A stretch of 64,000 bases of DNA from Pictodentalium vernedei (lineage: Eukaryota > Mollusca > Scaphopoda > Dentaliida > Dentaliidae), in the NCBI GenBank assembly GCA_031216915.1, contig CM062292.1, positions 10,231,920 to 10,295,919 of the forward strand. Direction: 5' to 3'. Every line of letters starts with the position of its first letter. The stretch's first letter is position 1. Under the pieces are notes generated by a model. It saw only the letters and a program-made list of their open reading frames with translations, was not told the origin of the DNA and made no database searches. Positions 45,680-55,617 of the stretch are shown here, piece after piece. The position numbers were made by a program, and so were the translations under genes.

Positions 45680-48360
45680 GACTTGCAAAACCATTCCGAT
45701 TCCGTTTACCTACAAAACATAAGCTTTTGATGTGTGGAGGTGGGTGTCAAAACTTCGTGGGAAAAAAATTGCAGGTAAGGGTGGGTGGGTCCGAAAAATG
45801 ACGATACCAAAAAATGAGACGTTGTGACAGCAGTCCCCCGCCCCCGATTGGAATGCTAAGAGATGGATCATATGACTTGCTGAGTATGCCATGGTCGGAC
45901 TGCATGGTTGTTGCTTTTGGGCGGAGGCCTCCTATGGGGGATATGCGACATGGTACTCCGCGAGCGGATTAGTACATTCTAGGGACTAGAAGTGCATACA
46001 GGATAGGAGCACATAGTCTTGAGACCACGATCAGTTGTTTGCATTGTTTGCTATGATCTTCTTGCATTGTTTATTAGTAGTTTGTGTCTGGTGAGATTAG
46101 CAGAGGGAACGTCAGTGATATTCCTAAAAAACCCTGACAGGTTGTCCTTTTTGTGTTATCGCGGTCATCATATCGTAGAGGTATTTGGACACCTCGGCTT
46201 TCAAGTTGGACAACACTTCACCTTTCGCTATAACTGAAGCAGAGACGATAGTGCTGGGTTAGAAACAGACATTTAGGTAAGAAGATCGGAATAGTCACAT
46301 AAGGCCCCAAGTGGAACCGGACAGTGGGTTTGATCACAAACTGCTGAATGAAGTTCAGCGGATGAAATCTTTGAGTAATATAGTTACAGTTAATTTTCAG
46401 CCTTTAAGTTTAAAGAAAACATAAATAAGGTTGCAACAAAGTTCATTTCAATTTTTTAACAAGCAAGAATTTGCATTTTTACTGTGAATTCAATCAATTC
46501 ATATCAGGAGTTTTTGTTGTCTTGTGGAATGTTTGGACAGAACTGGAGATGTACATCTATAGCCACCATAATAATCTCTGGTCTCAGCTTTTAAACTGAG
46601 GAAAGTCAATTAATGAAAGATCGGAGAAAATTCAACTGCTTGAATTTGCTTAAACACAACTAACAACAATTTCAAAATTTCAGTAATTGTCCATTCTCGA
46701 ATATCGATCTGGGCGACTGATGCAAATGTGAAATGACATCGTGGCTGAGTCAATTGCAACCTTTTTGATGTGGTGGTGGTGGTGTTGAATGGAGGGGGAG
46801 GGGTGTTATCGGAGTTGGTATAATGGCAGATAATTTATAGCTTGGCAACTGGGTGCTGTGGACCCGGGATCGACACCCGTCGGAGCTCGCTTCCTAACAA
46901 CCTTACAATTTTCGGTTCAGGATAGGACATTGCAAAGCGGCTAACGATGGTTCGCCTCACATGGAGAGGAAGATGTCTGCTGCCTCTTAGCATATTAAGT
47001 CGCGCCGTTAACCCTACAGCCGTGGTTTTCAATCCTTTTCAGCATGTGCGTATCTCGTACTTGGAATAAAGGACCATCCGTTTAGAGTAGACTTTTGCCG
47101 AAGTACTGGGAGCAGCCAATCCAAATTTTCAACCTTTCTTCTGAGCCGTTCCGATCTCATCTATACAACGTGTATCTTCAAAAAAACCGAGCGAGTACTG
47201 GTGGGATTCCCACGTACACGCGCAATTTCTCATTTCAATAGGCCATGATAGCGAATGCGCAATTCGTGCCGCTTTTTATGGCAAAAGATACTATTCCCAC
47301 ACCAGGACTGTCAATTTGATGGAAATTCGCAGGGAAGTGGCAGCAATACAGCGCTTTGCTGAAACGAAATAATTTTGCGAATTTGGTCTTTTTCAAGCTG
47401 GAGCAAAACGCGCAGGGATGTGCATTGATTGTTGTGCCCCCCCCCCCCTCCCTCCCGCCTTCTCAGAAAGTCTCTCTTGACACTTATAATCCACTGTCAA
47501 GGGTGGGAAGGTGGGACTAAATCAAGCATGCATCTTTGGAACCTTAACAGTGAACTAAAACCGCGCAAGGTTTAATGGCGAAAAGACGGTGATTTGGCTT
47601 ATTTGACATTAAAACTGAAGAAATAGTAGTGTTATAGGCATACACAAACTGTGTAAAACCACTGGACGCAGATATTCGAACATTTCAGCATTTGTTCAAC
47701 GATCCCAGCCCAACATTCTCGTTGTTTTATTGAGTGTCAAGGCTGACGGATGGGTGGGATCCCCGAAGAACGCGCGGAAACCAAGAGGACGATCCCTACC
47801 TGCTTTATTCTCAATGCATCGACTTTTCCACTGACTACTAACCTGTCAGTGACTTTTTGTTTTACTGAATAACGCCTGTTTTGGCGTTATTACTGTCTAT
47901 TTGATCAACTGTTCAACTCTAAATGCACCGACCATTATACAGGGTTGAGCAGTTAGAGTTGAGCTGTTTATTATACACTGTCTTAAACTAACACCTCAAC
48001 CATTCCTGTGCAAAGATAACCAGATCGGCAGCCACGAATTTAAAGAAGATTCTTATTTCATATATAGATCACAATTTTGAAGCACGCCACAGGCATGAAA
48101 AGAAGGTGTGTTTCAAGTATTCATTTATCACACTCGTAGATTGGTTATTCAGAATTTTGTGGTGGGAGGGTTGTAACCACGTCTATTAAACAGAGTCAGA
48201 TACGAAGAATCAAGATTTAAGGATATGAGACTGAACGTTCAGAAAATAAGTAAATGCGATTTTGAGCAACTCGGCACTTTTGGGCACCCAGGGTGCCAAA
48301 TTTTGGGAGGGTCAGGTAAGCAATTTTGGTGGAAATCTTCATGAACCTGTTTGTGCCAGC
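45680..48360. other. No supported gene
   Basis: Mostly unique sequence. Two short hairpins lie at about 47866-47891 ('aataacgcctgttttggcgt') and 47900-47975. A C run lies at about 47437. Short open frames have no domain, and I cannot identify splice-supported exons. Confidence 0.4.
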
Positions 48361-48362
48361 CC

Positions 48363-48442
48363 ACAATACAGTTGTTTTGGCGAAAATCGATTGATAACGA
48401 ATGTTGAAAAAGGAACCGGGAATAAGTAACGGTTGTCACGTC
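48363..48442. repeat. Single arm of the fold-back family at 31861
   Basis: 'cgattgataacgaatgttg', 'ggaaccgggaataagtaacg', 'gttgtcacgtc' match the right arm at 31915-31976. Confidence 0.6.
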
Positions 48443-48889
48443 TGTGAAAGAAGTCTGAAATTCCATGAGCTGTAAAATCTCTGGTTAACCCTTTAATACG
48501 CGAATAGTGGGCCGCAATTACAAAATTAAATTCTTGAGTAACTAAAAAAAACTACCACCCGCCGCCCCCTCAATAAAACAGCTTATAACACCTCATCAGC
48601 GTAGCGGGGAGAAGGAGTGGGGGGGGGGGGGGGGGGGGGGGTGGGGCTTGCTGTAATGTAAGTTACCCTTAGTTACATATACTACTCAAAGTTTGCAAAG
48701 CACCAAGTATATCCAACTACCAGTTTTACGTTTTAGTTGAAATATTGTAATGAAGAGTGTATATATTTTTTATTTAATTATATCTTTAATGATTTAAGAA
48801 CAGAAATTAAGATTTTCAATTTTCCAAAAAGTTGACGGAGCGAACTGGTATGGGTTCAATATCGAGTATGAGACCCATTGACAGTTACA
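48443..48889. other. No supported gene; long G run
   Basis: AT-rich, with a G run of about 22 at 48619-48640 split by one T. Nothing else was recognised. Confidence 0.4.
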
Positions 48890-50168
48890 GTTAATTACAA
48901 TTTAAGTTTGTTCAAATCGAGACCCTAGGTCAATATTTGGGCTCCCCCCATGAGAGTCCGAATTTTAACTTAGTGCAATATGGGGAATAATCTTTAAAAA
49001 TCTTCTTCAGGTACACCAGTCAGGTTCTTTTGATATTTGGTAAACAACATCTCTAGGCGGGAGGGGGCGGATTCACGTTTGTTCAAATCGGATCCCTGGG
49101 TTGATATTTGGGCTCTTTATTGGACTTGGTGCAATATGAGAAATTTTTTTAGAAATTTCTTCTTCAGACCCACCAGTCAGAATTCTTTCATATTTGGTAT
49201 ACAACATCTCGTGGTGGGTCAGATTCAAGTTTGTTCAAATCGAGTCCCTGGGTCAATATTTGGGCTCCCCATGAGAGTCCGAATTTTAACTTAGTGCAAT
49301 ATGGAGAATAATCTTTAAAAATCTTCTTCAGATCCACCAGTCAGATTCTTTTGATATTTGGTATACAACATCTCTAGTGGGGTTCGATTTAAGAGTATGC
49401 AAATCGGATCCCTGGGTTGATATTTGGGTTCTTTATTGGAGCCCAAAGTTGAACTTAGTGCAATATGAGACAATATCTTTTAAAATCTTCTTCTTCAGAT
49501 CTACCAGCCAGAATCTTTTCATATTTGGTATACAACATCTCTAGAGGGGAGGGGGTTCACATTCAGGTTTGTTCAAATCGAGGGTGAATATTTGGGCTCC
49601 CCATGGGAGTCCGAATTTTAACTTAGTGCAATATGGGGAATAATCTTTAAAAATCTTCTTCATCAGATCCACCAGTCAGATTCTTTTGATATTTGGTATA
49701 CAACATCTTTATGGGGATTAGATTCAAGTTTGTTCAAATCAAGTCCCTGGGTTAATATTTAAGCTCCCTCGTGGGAGGCCGAATTGTAACTTAGTACCAT
49801 ATGAGAGAATTTCTTTAAAAATCTTCTTTTTCACATCCAACAGTCAGAATATTTTCATATTTGGTATACTCCCTCTAGGGGGGTCAGATTCAATTTTGTT
49901 CAAATTGGGCCCCTTGGGTTAGTATTTGGGCTCTTTATTGTGGCCAATAGTTTAACTCAGTGCAGTCTGAGAAAATGTCTTGAAAAATCTTCTTCTTCGG
50001 ATCCACCAGTTAGAATCTTTTCATATTCGGTGTGTGATATTTCAAATTTATTCAAATCGAGTCCCTGGGATAATATTTGGGCTCCGTATGCCGGTCACTT
50101 ACTGATACACTCATCTCTTTTGACAACTTGGGCCAGGTGAGCGTTTAGGGCTCACTTGAGCCTCTGGT
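48890..50168. repeat. Element F-type tandem array (about 7 units of ~165 bp) with hairpin right end
   Basis: Units contain 'agatccaccagtcagattct', 'tttgatatttggtatacaac', 'gattcaagtttgttcaaatc' and 'tatttgggctccccatg', starting near 48999, 49167, 49322, 49485, 49662, 49830 and 49988. The right end (50133-50168) is 'caggtgagcg', 'gggctcacttgagcctctgg', matching element F's terminal hairpin style at 11774-11811. The left end is unclear. Confidence 0.7.
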
Positions 50169-50484
50169 TTCCTTTCTCGTCTTGTCATTTCTTGTTTTGT
50201 TTACGGTTCCCAGATGATAACTCCATATTCCATTATCGATCCTACGAGTGCAATGTGGACTGTTCTCCGGCATTCCCTTTGACAGCGTTAGAAGTTTCAA
50301 CGGAGGAATCCAAGAGTGGAGTTTGCCTTTTTTACTTTCATTGATATGTTCTTTCCATTTAAGATCTTCCTGTATTTGTTGGTCGAGGTAAGGATTAGAT
50401 GGAACATGTTCTCGTATATGACCATTTAGGGTGTAGAATCGATGGCTGTTTCTCTTAATACTCAGAATGTAGCATTAATGGACG
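50169..50484. other. No supported gene
   Basis: Short unique sequence between element F-type repeats and the nested insertion. Confidence 0.35.
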
Positions 50485-50722
50485 TTAATTCTTTACCCAA
50501 CTTAACGGCAAAAATCGGCCAGCGCTATTCACAAAATTCACCATTCAATTTTTATTACTTTTTTCATTTTTGTAACAAAAACATAGCTTATGATCCCTCA
50601 TCGGAAAGATCTCAACGAGCTCGTTCCAACGAGGGGTCATAAGCTATGTTTTTGACGCAAAAAATTAAAAAAATTAATGTTTCAAGAATTTTATTTTCAA
50701 GTGTCGTCTGCTTTTTGTGTTA

Positions 50723-51538
50723 TTTATTTATTCATTGGTGTTTAAGGTCACATATTTATGCACAATGGCTAATCGTGACCGTGACAGTTTTACGGGTGGA
50801 GGAAGCCGGATAGAACCACCGAGCATCGACGAGCAGATGTCAGCTCCTCAACATTCTAACTCTGTTCAAAGTCCGCTCTTGCAGGGTTACAGCGGTTGAA
50901 GACATGTGCACCATTGACGTGCAGAACGCAATAATTAGTACACGGCGTCATCGTGCCCCCATGTAGGCAACCGGGATAAAGTGTCTTGCCCAAGGACACA
51001 ACGCGGGCCGTCTCGGACGGGGATCGAACTCGGGACCTCTACACACTAAAAACTAAAGTGTTAAAACTGACACTTTCAAGGTGTTAAACCCATTCTAACT
51101 CTTAGGGTTTGATTTTAACACTCAAAGTGCAATGCTTTGAGCACTTAGACATTACAATCGTCAGACATCTGAAACTTGAAGGGATGACACTTCCCATGTG
51201 TCTAGCATTGGTGGTTCTTTCAGAACCGTCCATAATTGATTTGCGCTTGGTGGGTACATAATTAAAAGGACGCAACGCAGATGACGCGGATCAGGCTCGA
51301 GAGTTCGAGCCTGATCCTCGTCATCTGCGTTGTTTCCTTTTAAGTGTCGCGACATTACACTTGTCAAGTGGTATTATTGTAACACCTGTCAAGTTCTGGG
51401 ATATCTACACTTGAACAAAGTGCTAGTTCAGCACTTAGTAAGTGCTAAATACAGCACTTCAAGTGTAGTTTTTAACACTTTAGTTTTTAGCGTGTAGTAT
51501 AGAAGTCCAACAGTCTACCACTGAGCCACCGCTCTCCC
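50723..51538 (-). mobile_element. tRNA-headed SINE inside a MITE, itself interrupted by another MITE
   Basis: The tail ('ttatttattcattggtgttt', 'aaggtcacatatttatgcac') is at the left and the head ('gcgggagagcggtggctcag', minus strand) at the right. The body has the usual 'tgtccttgggcaagacac'. A 13-bp duplication with one mismatch surrounds it. At 51042-51494 a third element splits the head at a TA. Confidence 0.85.
51040..51496. mobile_element. TA-target MITE (Tc1/mariner-like by target site) nested in the SINE
   Basis: The 453-bp insert (51042-51494) has terminal inverted repeats CACACTAAAAACTAAAGTGT / ACACTTTAGTTTTTAGCGTG, one mismatch in the first 25 bp, flanked by duplicated TA. The neighbouring SINE copy at 51897-51908 ('gacctctagtatag') shows the uninterrupted sequence. 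The centre holds another palindrome (about 51262-51345: 'acgcagatgacgcggatcag', 'gctcgagagttcgagc'). It is non-autonomous, and superfamily assignment rests only on the TA target. Confidence 0.82.
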
Positions 51539-51580
51539 GCTTTTCGTGTTAGGTAAAGGGTTAAAGCGCATTTCCAAGTT

Positions 51581-51912
51581 TATTTTATTTATTTATTTAT
51601 TTATTGGTGTCTAAGGTCACATACTTATGCACAATGGCTAATTGTGACCGTGACAGTTTTACTGGTGGAAGAAGCCGGAGTACCCGGAGAGAACCATCGA
51701 ACATCGACGAGCAAATGCTAGGTCCTCAGCATTCTAGCTCTGTTCGAGCTCCGCTCGTGCAGGGTTACAGCGGTTGAAGACATGTGCACCATCGACGTGC
51801 GGTACGTCTTAGTACACGGCGTCATCGTGTCCCTGTGTAGGCAACCGGGATAAAGTGCCTTGCCCAAGGACACAACGCGGGTCGTCCCAGATGGGGGATC
51901 AAACTCGGGACC
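51581..51912 (-). mobile_element. SINE (head truncated)
   Basis: 'tttatttatttatttattgg' tail, 'gtgaccgtgacagttttact', 'gtacccggagagaaccatcg', 'gcttgcccaa'-type body and the start of the head ('aactcgggacctctagtata'). The rest of the tRNA-like head is replaced by the next repeat. Confidence 0.75.
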
Positions 51913-51934
51913 TCTAGTATAGAACACTGTTAAA

Positions 51935-52455
51935 ACATTTGGTTCCCCGGAGAACCAAAATTGGTTCCCAGCAATGTCTCCTATGCGGAACCAAACAAGA
52001 ACCAAATTTGGTTCCAGTTAGGTTCCTCATAGAACCAGTTCGGTTCTTCAGTTTGGTTCTTCAATTTGGTTCGCCATCGAACCAGGTCGGTTCTTCAGTT
52101 GGTTCTTTATAGAACCAGGTTGGTTCTTCAACTTGGTTCTTCAGATGGTTCTTTAAGGAACCAGCTTGGTTCTTCAGTTTGGTTCTTGGTTGGTTCTTGT
52201 TTGGTTCCCCATAGGAGACAATTCCCCAGAACCAAATTTGGTTCTCTGTAGAACCACGCAGGTTCTTAAATTTGGTTCTTGGTTGGTTCTTGATTGGTTC
52301 CCCATAGGAGACAAATCCCCAGAACCAAATTTGGTTCTCTGTGGAACCAGGCAGGTTCTTAAATTTGGTTCTTGGTTGGTTCTTGTTTGATTCCCCATAG
52401 GAGACAAATCCCCAGAACCAAATTTGGTTCTCTATGGAACCAGGCAGATTCATCA
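51935..52455. repeat. GGTTC-rich fold-back array
   Basis: The right part has about three ~93-bp tandem units ('ggttccccataggagacaa', 'agaaccaaatttggttct', 'aaatttggttcttggttgg'). The left part (51940-52020) carries the same text inverted ('gtctcctatgcggaacc', 'aaccaaacaagaaccaa'), so the whole folds back. The 18-bp palindrome AGAACCAAATTTGGTTCT recurs. Open frames on both strands reflect the repeat. Confidence 0.65.
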
Positions 52456-52608
52456 ATTTCGTAGTCCATCCACCGCATAATAGTATTTAAGTCGTGATAA
52501 ATTGGCACAAAATATTAATTTTCGGTAATTTTTGGAAAAAGCCATTGTATTTTCATTCTCTTGTTAATGTTAGTTGTTTCATTGTGCAAAGGATTAACTG
52601 TCCGTACT

Positions 52609-52853
52609 TTAACCCTTTACCTAATGTAACGGCGAAAACCCGCCAGCGCTCTACACGAAAATCGCCATTTAATTTTTTTAATACTTTCATTTTTGCTTTC
52701 AAAGCATAGGTTATGGCCCCTCATTGGAATGAGCGCATCGCGATCGTTCCAACGATGGGTCATAACCTATGTTTTGGAAGAAAAAAATGAAAATTTTTAG
52801 TGAGAATTTTTTTTACGAGTGTCGTCTGCCACTAGCGTTAGGCAAAGGGTTAA
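52609..52853. mobile_element. TTAA-bounded palindromic MITE, family A (copy 5)
   Basis: TTAA-CCCTTTACCTAATG and GTTAGGCAAAGGG-TTAA, core 'ggaatgagcgcatcgcgatc', 'gttccaacgatgggtcataa'. It is more diverged than copy 3 and ends 330 bp before the four-gene element. Confidence 0.82.
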
Positions 52854-53180
52854 CATTTTTCTTGATAATTTAATCGAATCAACAAATAGAGACAGAGTCA
52901 GCCATGTCTTGGTTTGATTACATTTTCAAGAAAAATATTAAACACAAGGACATTAAATGATTTCCTTAATATAACATTTGCCATTCTGTTCACAAACAAC
53001 ACATGTACATCGGTGGCGCAGAAACCGGGGTTGGTAAGGGGCGGGGGAGCTATTTACCACCCCCCAAATATGTTTCAAAGATTAGAAAAATTGCCCCTTA
53101 AATATATCGGCCAATGCCTATCAACAGACTACAAAAATGTGTGCAATGTCGTCACCACCTCACTGGCACACAGCATCATG
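52854..53180. other. Left flank of the four-gene element
   Basis: No gene seen. The last about 50 bp (53130-53180: 'gtgtgcaatgtcgtcacc', 'ggcacacagcatcatg') resemble, in inverted orientation, the right flank of the element at 58440-58490. Confidence 0.5.
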
Positions 53181-53236
53181 AGTAGTATGTAATGTGGTTT
53201 TGAGGGATAGGTTGCAGGACCTCGGTGCAGGACCTC

Positions 53237-53425
53237 GGAAATGACGTCATGTCACGTGACCTAGTGGCGCCATGTTGTGTTGTCATGGTAACCCGCGTGA
53301 GCGGCCATGTGATGACGTCATCCTCATAGTGATACGTGGTGTTAGTGCGCATGCGCAGCGCGTGTTGTTAGGGTGATACGTGTTTCCGTCGTCCATTTTG
53401 TATACTGGAGGCCGCCATCTTGGTT
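53237..53425. promoter_or_regulatory. Cluster of host-type promoter motifs in the inverted repeat
   Basis: CRE TGACGTCA at 53242-53249 and 53313-53320, E-box CACGTG at 53253-53258, NRF1-like TGCGCATGCGCA at 53346-53357, YY1-like GCCGCCATCTTGG at 53411-53423. The mirror cluster is in the right repeat (about 58195-58375). Each motif is short, but together they resemble an animal promoter or enhancer. Function is inferred. Confidence 0.5.
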
Positions 53426-53929
53426 TCTATGGCAGCACGTGATTGCTATGTTACCCAATGTTTCTGCAATAAGACGGGGTATGTTCGGAAGGTGTGTTCG
53501 ATTGTAGAAGAGTAAATCTAATTACCACAAACAACCCGACAATCCTTCCAAATCACCAAAATCCACCCCAACTTTTACTATTTCGAATTCTTTCAGAATT
53601 CTCTGCTACTATCTATATATGCAATAGTTTATGTCTACCTAGGCATGTTCCTTTGTTCTAGAGTATACTCCAGTAGCATAGAAGAGCCTATTATTTGGAA
53701 CAGTTTACCTTATTATTACTATATTTAGCAGTTTCTGGTCTATTCTTGTTAGTTCTGACCCTATTCCAAGTACTCTTGTTGTTTCGTTTGTCTAGATCAT
53801 TTATAACCAATCAGATTGCTTGATTTCCCATAATCTGTATGCAGGGTTATCTCCCTTGTGTATAACAAAAGCAGTCCCAAAGCCAATAAGGTATCGAGCA
53901 GTTACTGATAAGTCATTGCTCTAACGACT

Positions 53930-54520
53930 CTAAGCCCATCGAGCAAATGAGCTATCGAGTAATTGCTCGTTCGAGTGACTCCTCGAACGACTCATTTCAG
54001 TATTTGAGGATACCTATGGCCTGGCATTGTATTATTTGAGGATACCTATCGAGGATACCCTTTATAGGATACTTATCTGAGGATACTATTACCTATATCA
54101 CAAGGTATACCTATCCCAAATATCCCTTATAAGCTAAAGAGCCAAGAGAGTAATTGCTCCATGAGCAATTGCTCGAACGACTCGAAGCCCATCGAGCAAA
54201 TGAGCCTTAGAGCAATTGCTCGATCGAGTGACTCGACATACTGCTCGAACGACTCGAAGTCCATCGAGCAAATGAGCTTTTAGAGCAACTGCTCGTTCGA
54301 GTGACTCCTCGAACGACTCTACGACTCATGTCAGAAAAAAGGGATTCTAGGGCCTAAAGGGATTCCGTAAGTAGGGCTTTTTCCCAAATAAGCCAAAGAG
54401 CCAAGAGAGTAATTGCTCCATGAGCAATTGCTCGAACGACTCGAAGCTCATCGAGCAAATGAGCCTTAGAGCAATTGCTCGATCGAGTGACTCCTCGAAC
54501 GACTCTTAGACTTATTTCAG
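53930..54520. repeat. Palindromic iterons inside the left inverted repeat
   Basis: The perfect palindrome GAGCAATTGCTC occurs at 54163-54174, 54210-54221, 54422-54433 and 54469-54480. Around it 'cgaacgactcgaag', 'atcgagcaaatgagc' and 'cgatcgagtgactc' recur in three blocks (about 53930-53995, 54140-54325, 54400-54515). The same blocks lie mirrored at about 57105-57480 and 57620-57710. Such iterated palindromes often bind a replication or regulatory protein. That role is a guess here. Confidence 0.75.
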
Positions 54521-54572
54521 TCTTGGGGGATACTTGTTGGACTTTACATCCGGGTACATCTGTTGGGAAAGG

Positions 54573-54605
54573 TATAAAAAGGGTGTTGGTACGAAAATAA
54601 ATTCA
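54573..54605 (+). promoter_or_regulatory. Gene 1 core promoter
   Basis: TATAAAAA at 54573-54580. Predicted start adenine 54605 in TCATTTG, exactly 32 nt after the first T of the TATA box. The ATG follows 31 nt later. AATAAA at 54596-54601. Confidence 0.75.
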
Positions 54606-54635
54606 TTTGTGTCCTGACCGTCGTCGAGTGAAGAC

Positions 54636-55127
54636 ATGTTACCAATTCGTTGCAGATACTGTTCCAAGTTATTTTCAAGATCGGATAATGCTCGAAGACA
54701 CGAGAAGAACCATCATCGGCTCCACTGCAGATATTGTGATAAAGAATTCTCCAGGAGCTTCACACGTAAGAGGCATGAAGAACATTACTGTCCAAGAAGA
54801 ACAGAAGAGGAGAGAGATACTGGACTGACTGACCAGAATAAAGCACTTTTAGAATATTTACGGGGTGCTGACAAGGTGGAAATCGATGCCGTTCTACGCG
54901 CTGCTGATGAAGATTTGATTACCTGTTTATGTAAATGTGCTACCAACATCCTCGAAGATAAGATACCACTGAATTTAGCTGAATTTGATGACCTGCGAAA
55001 ATACGAACATGTATTGGAGCTGCTAACAGATGATGGGATTTCTCCAGATATCAAAAGATGTATACTACGAAAGAGTTGCTTTCTCTCGGCGCTTATCAAC
55101 CCAGTCCTAGCTCTGAAAAAAGTATAA
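54636..55127 (+). CDS. Gene 1: two-zinc-finger protein with C-terminal C-x-C-x-C / hydrophobic-tail domain
   Basis: 163 residues from the first ATG after the predicted transcription start. Finger 1 is C6-x2-C9-x12-H22-x3-H26 and finger 2 is C31-x2-C34-x12-H47-x4-C52, a C2HC form. Residues about 69-160 form a helical domain with 'LITCLCKCATNIL' and a final 'FLSALINPVL' segment after a basic patch. It is a clear paralogue of gene 2: finger 2 aligns with gene 2's only finger in exact spacing, and the C-terminal domains share 'D-L-I-x-C-x-C-x-C-A-x-N-I-L' and 'F-L-x-x-L-I-x-P-V'. Gene 1 has C-F where gene 2 has G-F before the tail. Its stop TAA (55125-55127) lies inside gene 2's TATA box. The fingers suggest DNA or RNA binding, perhaps to the iterons, but that is inference. 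No family name can be given with confidence. Confidence 0.85.
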   Translation: MLPIRCRYCSKLFSRSDNARRHEKNHHRLHCRYCDKEFSRSFTRKRHEEHYCPRRTEEERDTGLTDQNKALLEYLRGADKVEIDAVLRAADEDLITCLCKCATNILEDKIPLNLAEFDDLRKYEHVLELLTDDGISPDIKRCILRKSCFLSALINPVLALKKV

Positions 55128-55155
55128 AAGGGGTGTTGGTGTGAAAATAAACTCA
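55123..55155 (+). promoter_or_regulatory. Gene 2 core promoter overlapping gene 1's stop codon
   Basis: TATAAAAG at 55123-55130, whose TAA (55125-55127) is gene 1's stop. Initiator TCATTTG with A at 55155, 32 nt downstream. ATG at 55186, 31 nt further. Confidence 0.75.
55146..55151 (+). terminator. Candidate polyadenylation signal of gene 1
   Basis: AATAAA 19 nt after gene 1's stop, between gene 2's TATA box and its start site, so the 3' end of one transcript would overlap the 5' end of the next. Confidence 0.5.
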
Positions 55156-55185
55156 TTTGTTCTACGGCCACGAAAGAGTGAAGAC

Positions 55186-55617
55186 ATGGCGATACATAAC
55201 TGCGAGTACTGTGGAAAAACACTTTCTCGAAAATTTAACATGAAGAGGCACAAAGAAGAAGTTTGCCCAAACCGACAAACGGAAAAATCGAGCAACACTA
55301 CAAGATTAGAAAGAAATCTAGATACACTGCGAATCCTATCTGATGCGGATCGATATGAAGCCAAGACTATGCTGAAGATGGCTAGTGATGATTTGATACA
55401 ATGTATATGTGATTGTGCTTCAAACATCTTGACGGGCGCAGTACCTATAACCAAATCTGAGAGAGCTAAGCTGATTCCACACAAGTACGAAATAAGGAGA
55501 ATTGCCTCACCAAAGACAGAACTATCTTATCGGAAAAGAAGACGGATCATACAGAAAGGAGGATTTTTAGGAAAGTTGATCAAACCCGTCATCAATGCTC
55601 TGTCCGATATCCTATAA
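55186..55617 (+). CDS. Gene 2: single-zinc-finger paralogue with basic-GGF-hydrophobic tail
   Basis: 143 residues from the ATG at 55186. The frame is open further upstream, but the predicted transcription start is 55155 and the ATG context 'gtgaagacATGgc' matches gene 1. One C2HC finger, C6-x2-C9-x12-H22-x4-C27, is followed by a Lys/Arg/Asn linker. The conserved domain (about 53-140) has 'DDLIQCICDCASNIL' and a C-terminal 'RKRRR', 'KGGFLGKLIKPVI' run. A basic patch followed by a GG-F and a hydrophobic helix is reminiscent of small core or minor-capsid proteins of adenovirus-like and Polinton-like DNA viruses, and similar hypothetical proteins exist in invertebrate genomes. This is recollection, unchecked. 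Stop TAA (55615-55617) overlaps gene 3's TATA box. Confidence 0.85.
   Translation: MAIHNCEYCGKTLSRKFNMKRHKEEVCPNRQTEKSSNTTRLERNLDTLRILSDADRYEAKTMLKMASDDLIQCICDCASNILTGAVPITKSERAKLIPHKYEIRRIASPKTELSYRKRRRIIQKGGFLGKLIKPVINALSDIL

Larger units (their letters stand above)
50485..51564. mobile_element. Family A MITE (copy 4) carrying a nested SINE
   Basis: TTAA-TTCTTTACCCAACTT at 50485 and GTTAGGTAAAGGG-TTAA at 51564 are the two ends. The palindromic core is at about 50590-50650 ('aacgagctcgttccaacg', 'aggggtcataagctatg'). Between the core and the right end an 816-bp insert (50723-51538) is bounded by a target duplication 'gcttttygtgtta' (50710-50722 and 51539-51551). Confidence 0.85.
53181..54567. 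repeat. Left terminal inverted repeat
   Basis: The match with the right repeat begins at AGTAGTATGTAATGTGG and ends near 'catccgggtac' (exact to 54557, then about 10 more bases with mismatches). The outer 250 bp are GC-richer and carry promoter-type motifs, the middle 400 bp are AT-rich, and the inner about 600 bp (53930-54520) hold repeated 'cgagcaaatgagc', 'gagcaattgctcga' and 'ctcgaacgactcgaag' blocks. Confidence 0.92.

Noticed and set aside
46835-47032. Short basic minus-strand ORF as a gene
   Set aside because: No recognisable domain, no promoter or splice context. Length is within chance expectation.
54607-54828. Alternative frame over gene 1
   Set aside because: It overlaps the zinc-finger frame, has no domain, and its start lies at the predicted transcription start. 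Gene 1's frame has the paralogue and promoter support.
55141-55185. GTG-initiated N-terminal extension of gene 2 (and GTG at 56222 for gene 4)
   Set aside because: In eukaryotic context the ATGs at 55186 and 56228 fit the constant promoter-to-ATG distance, and the extension starts upstream of the predicted transcription start.
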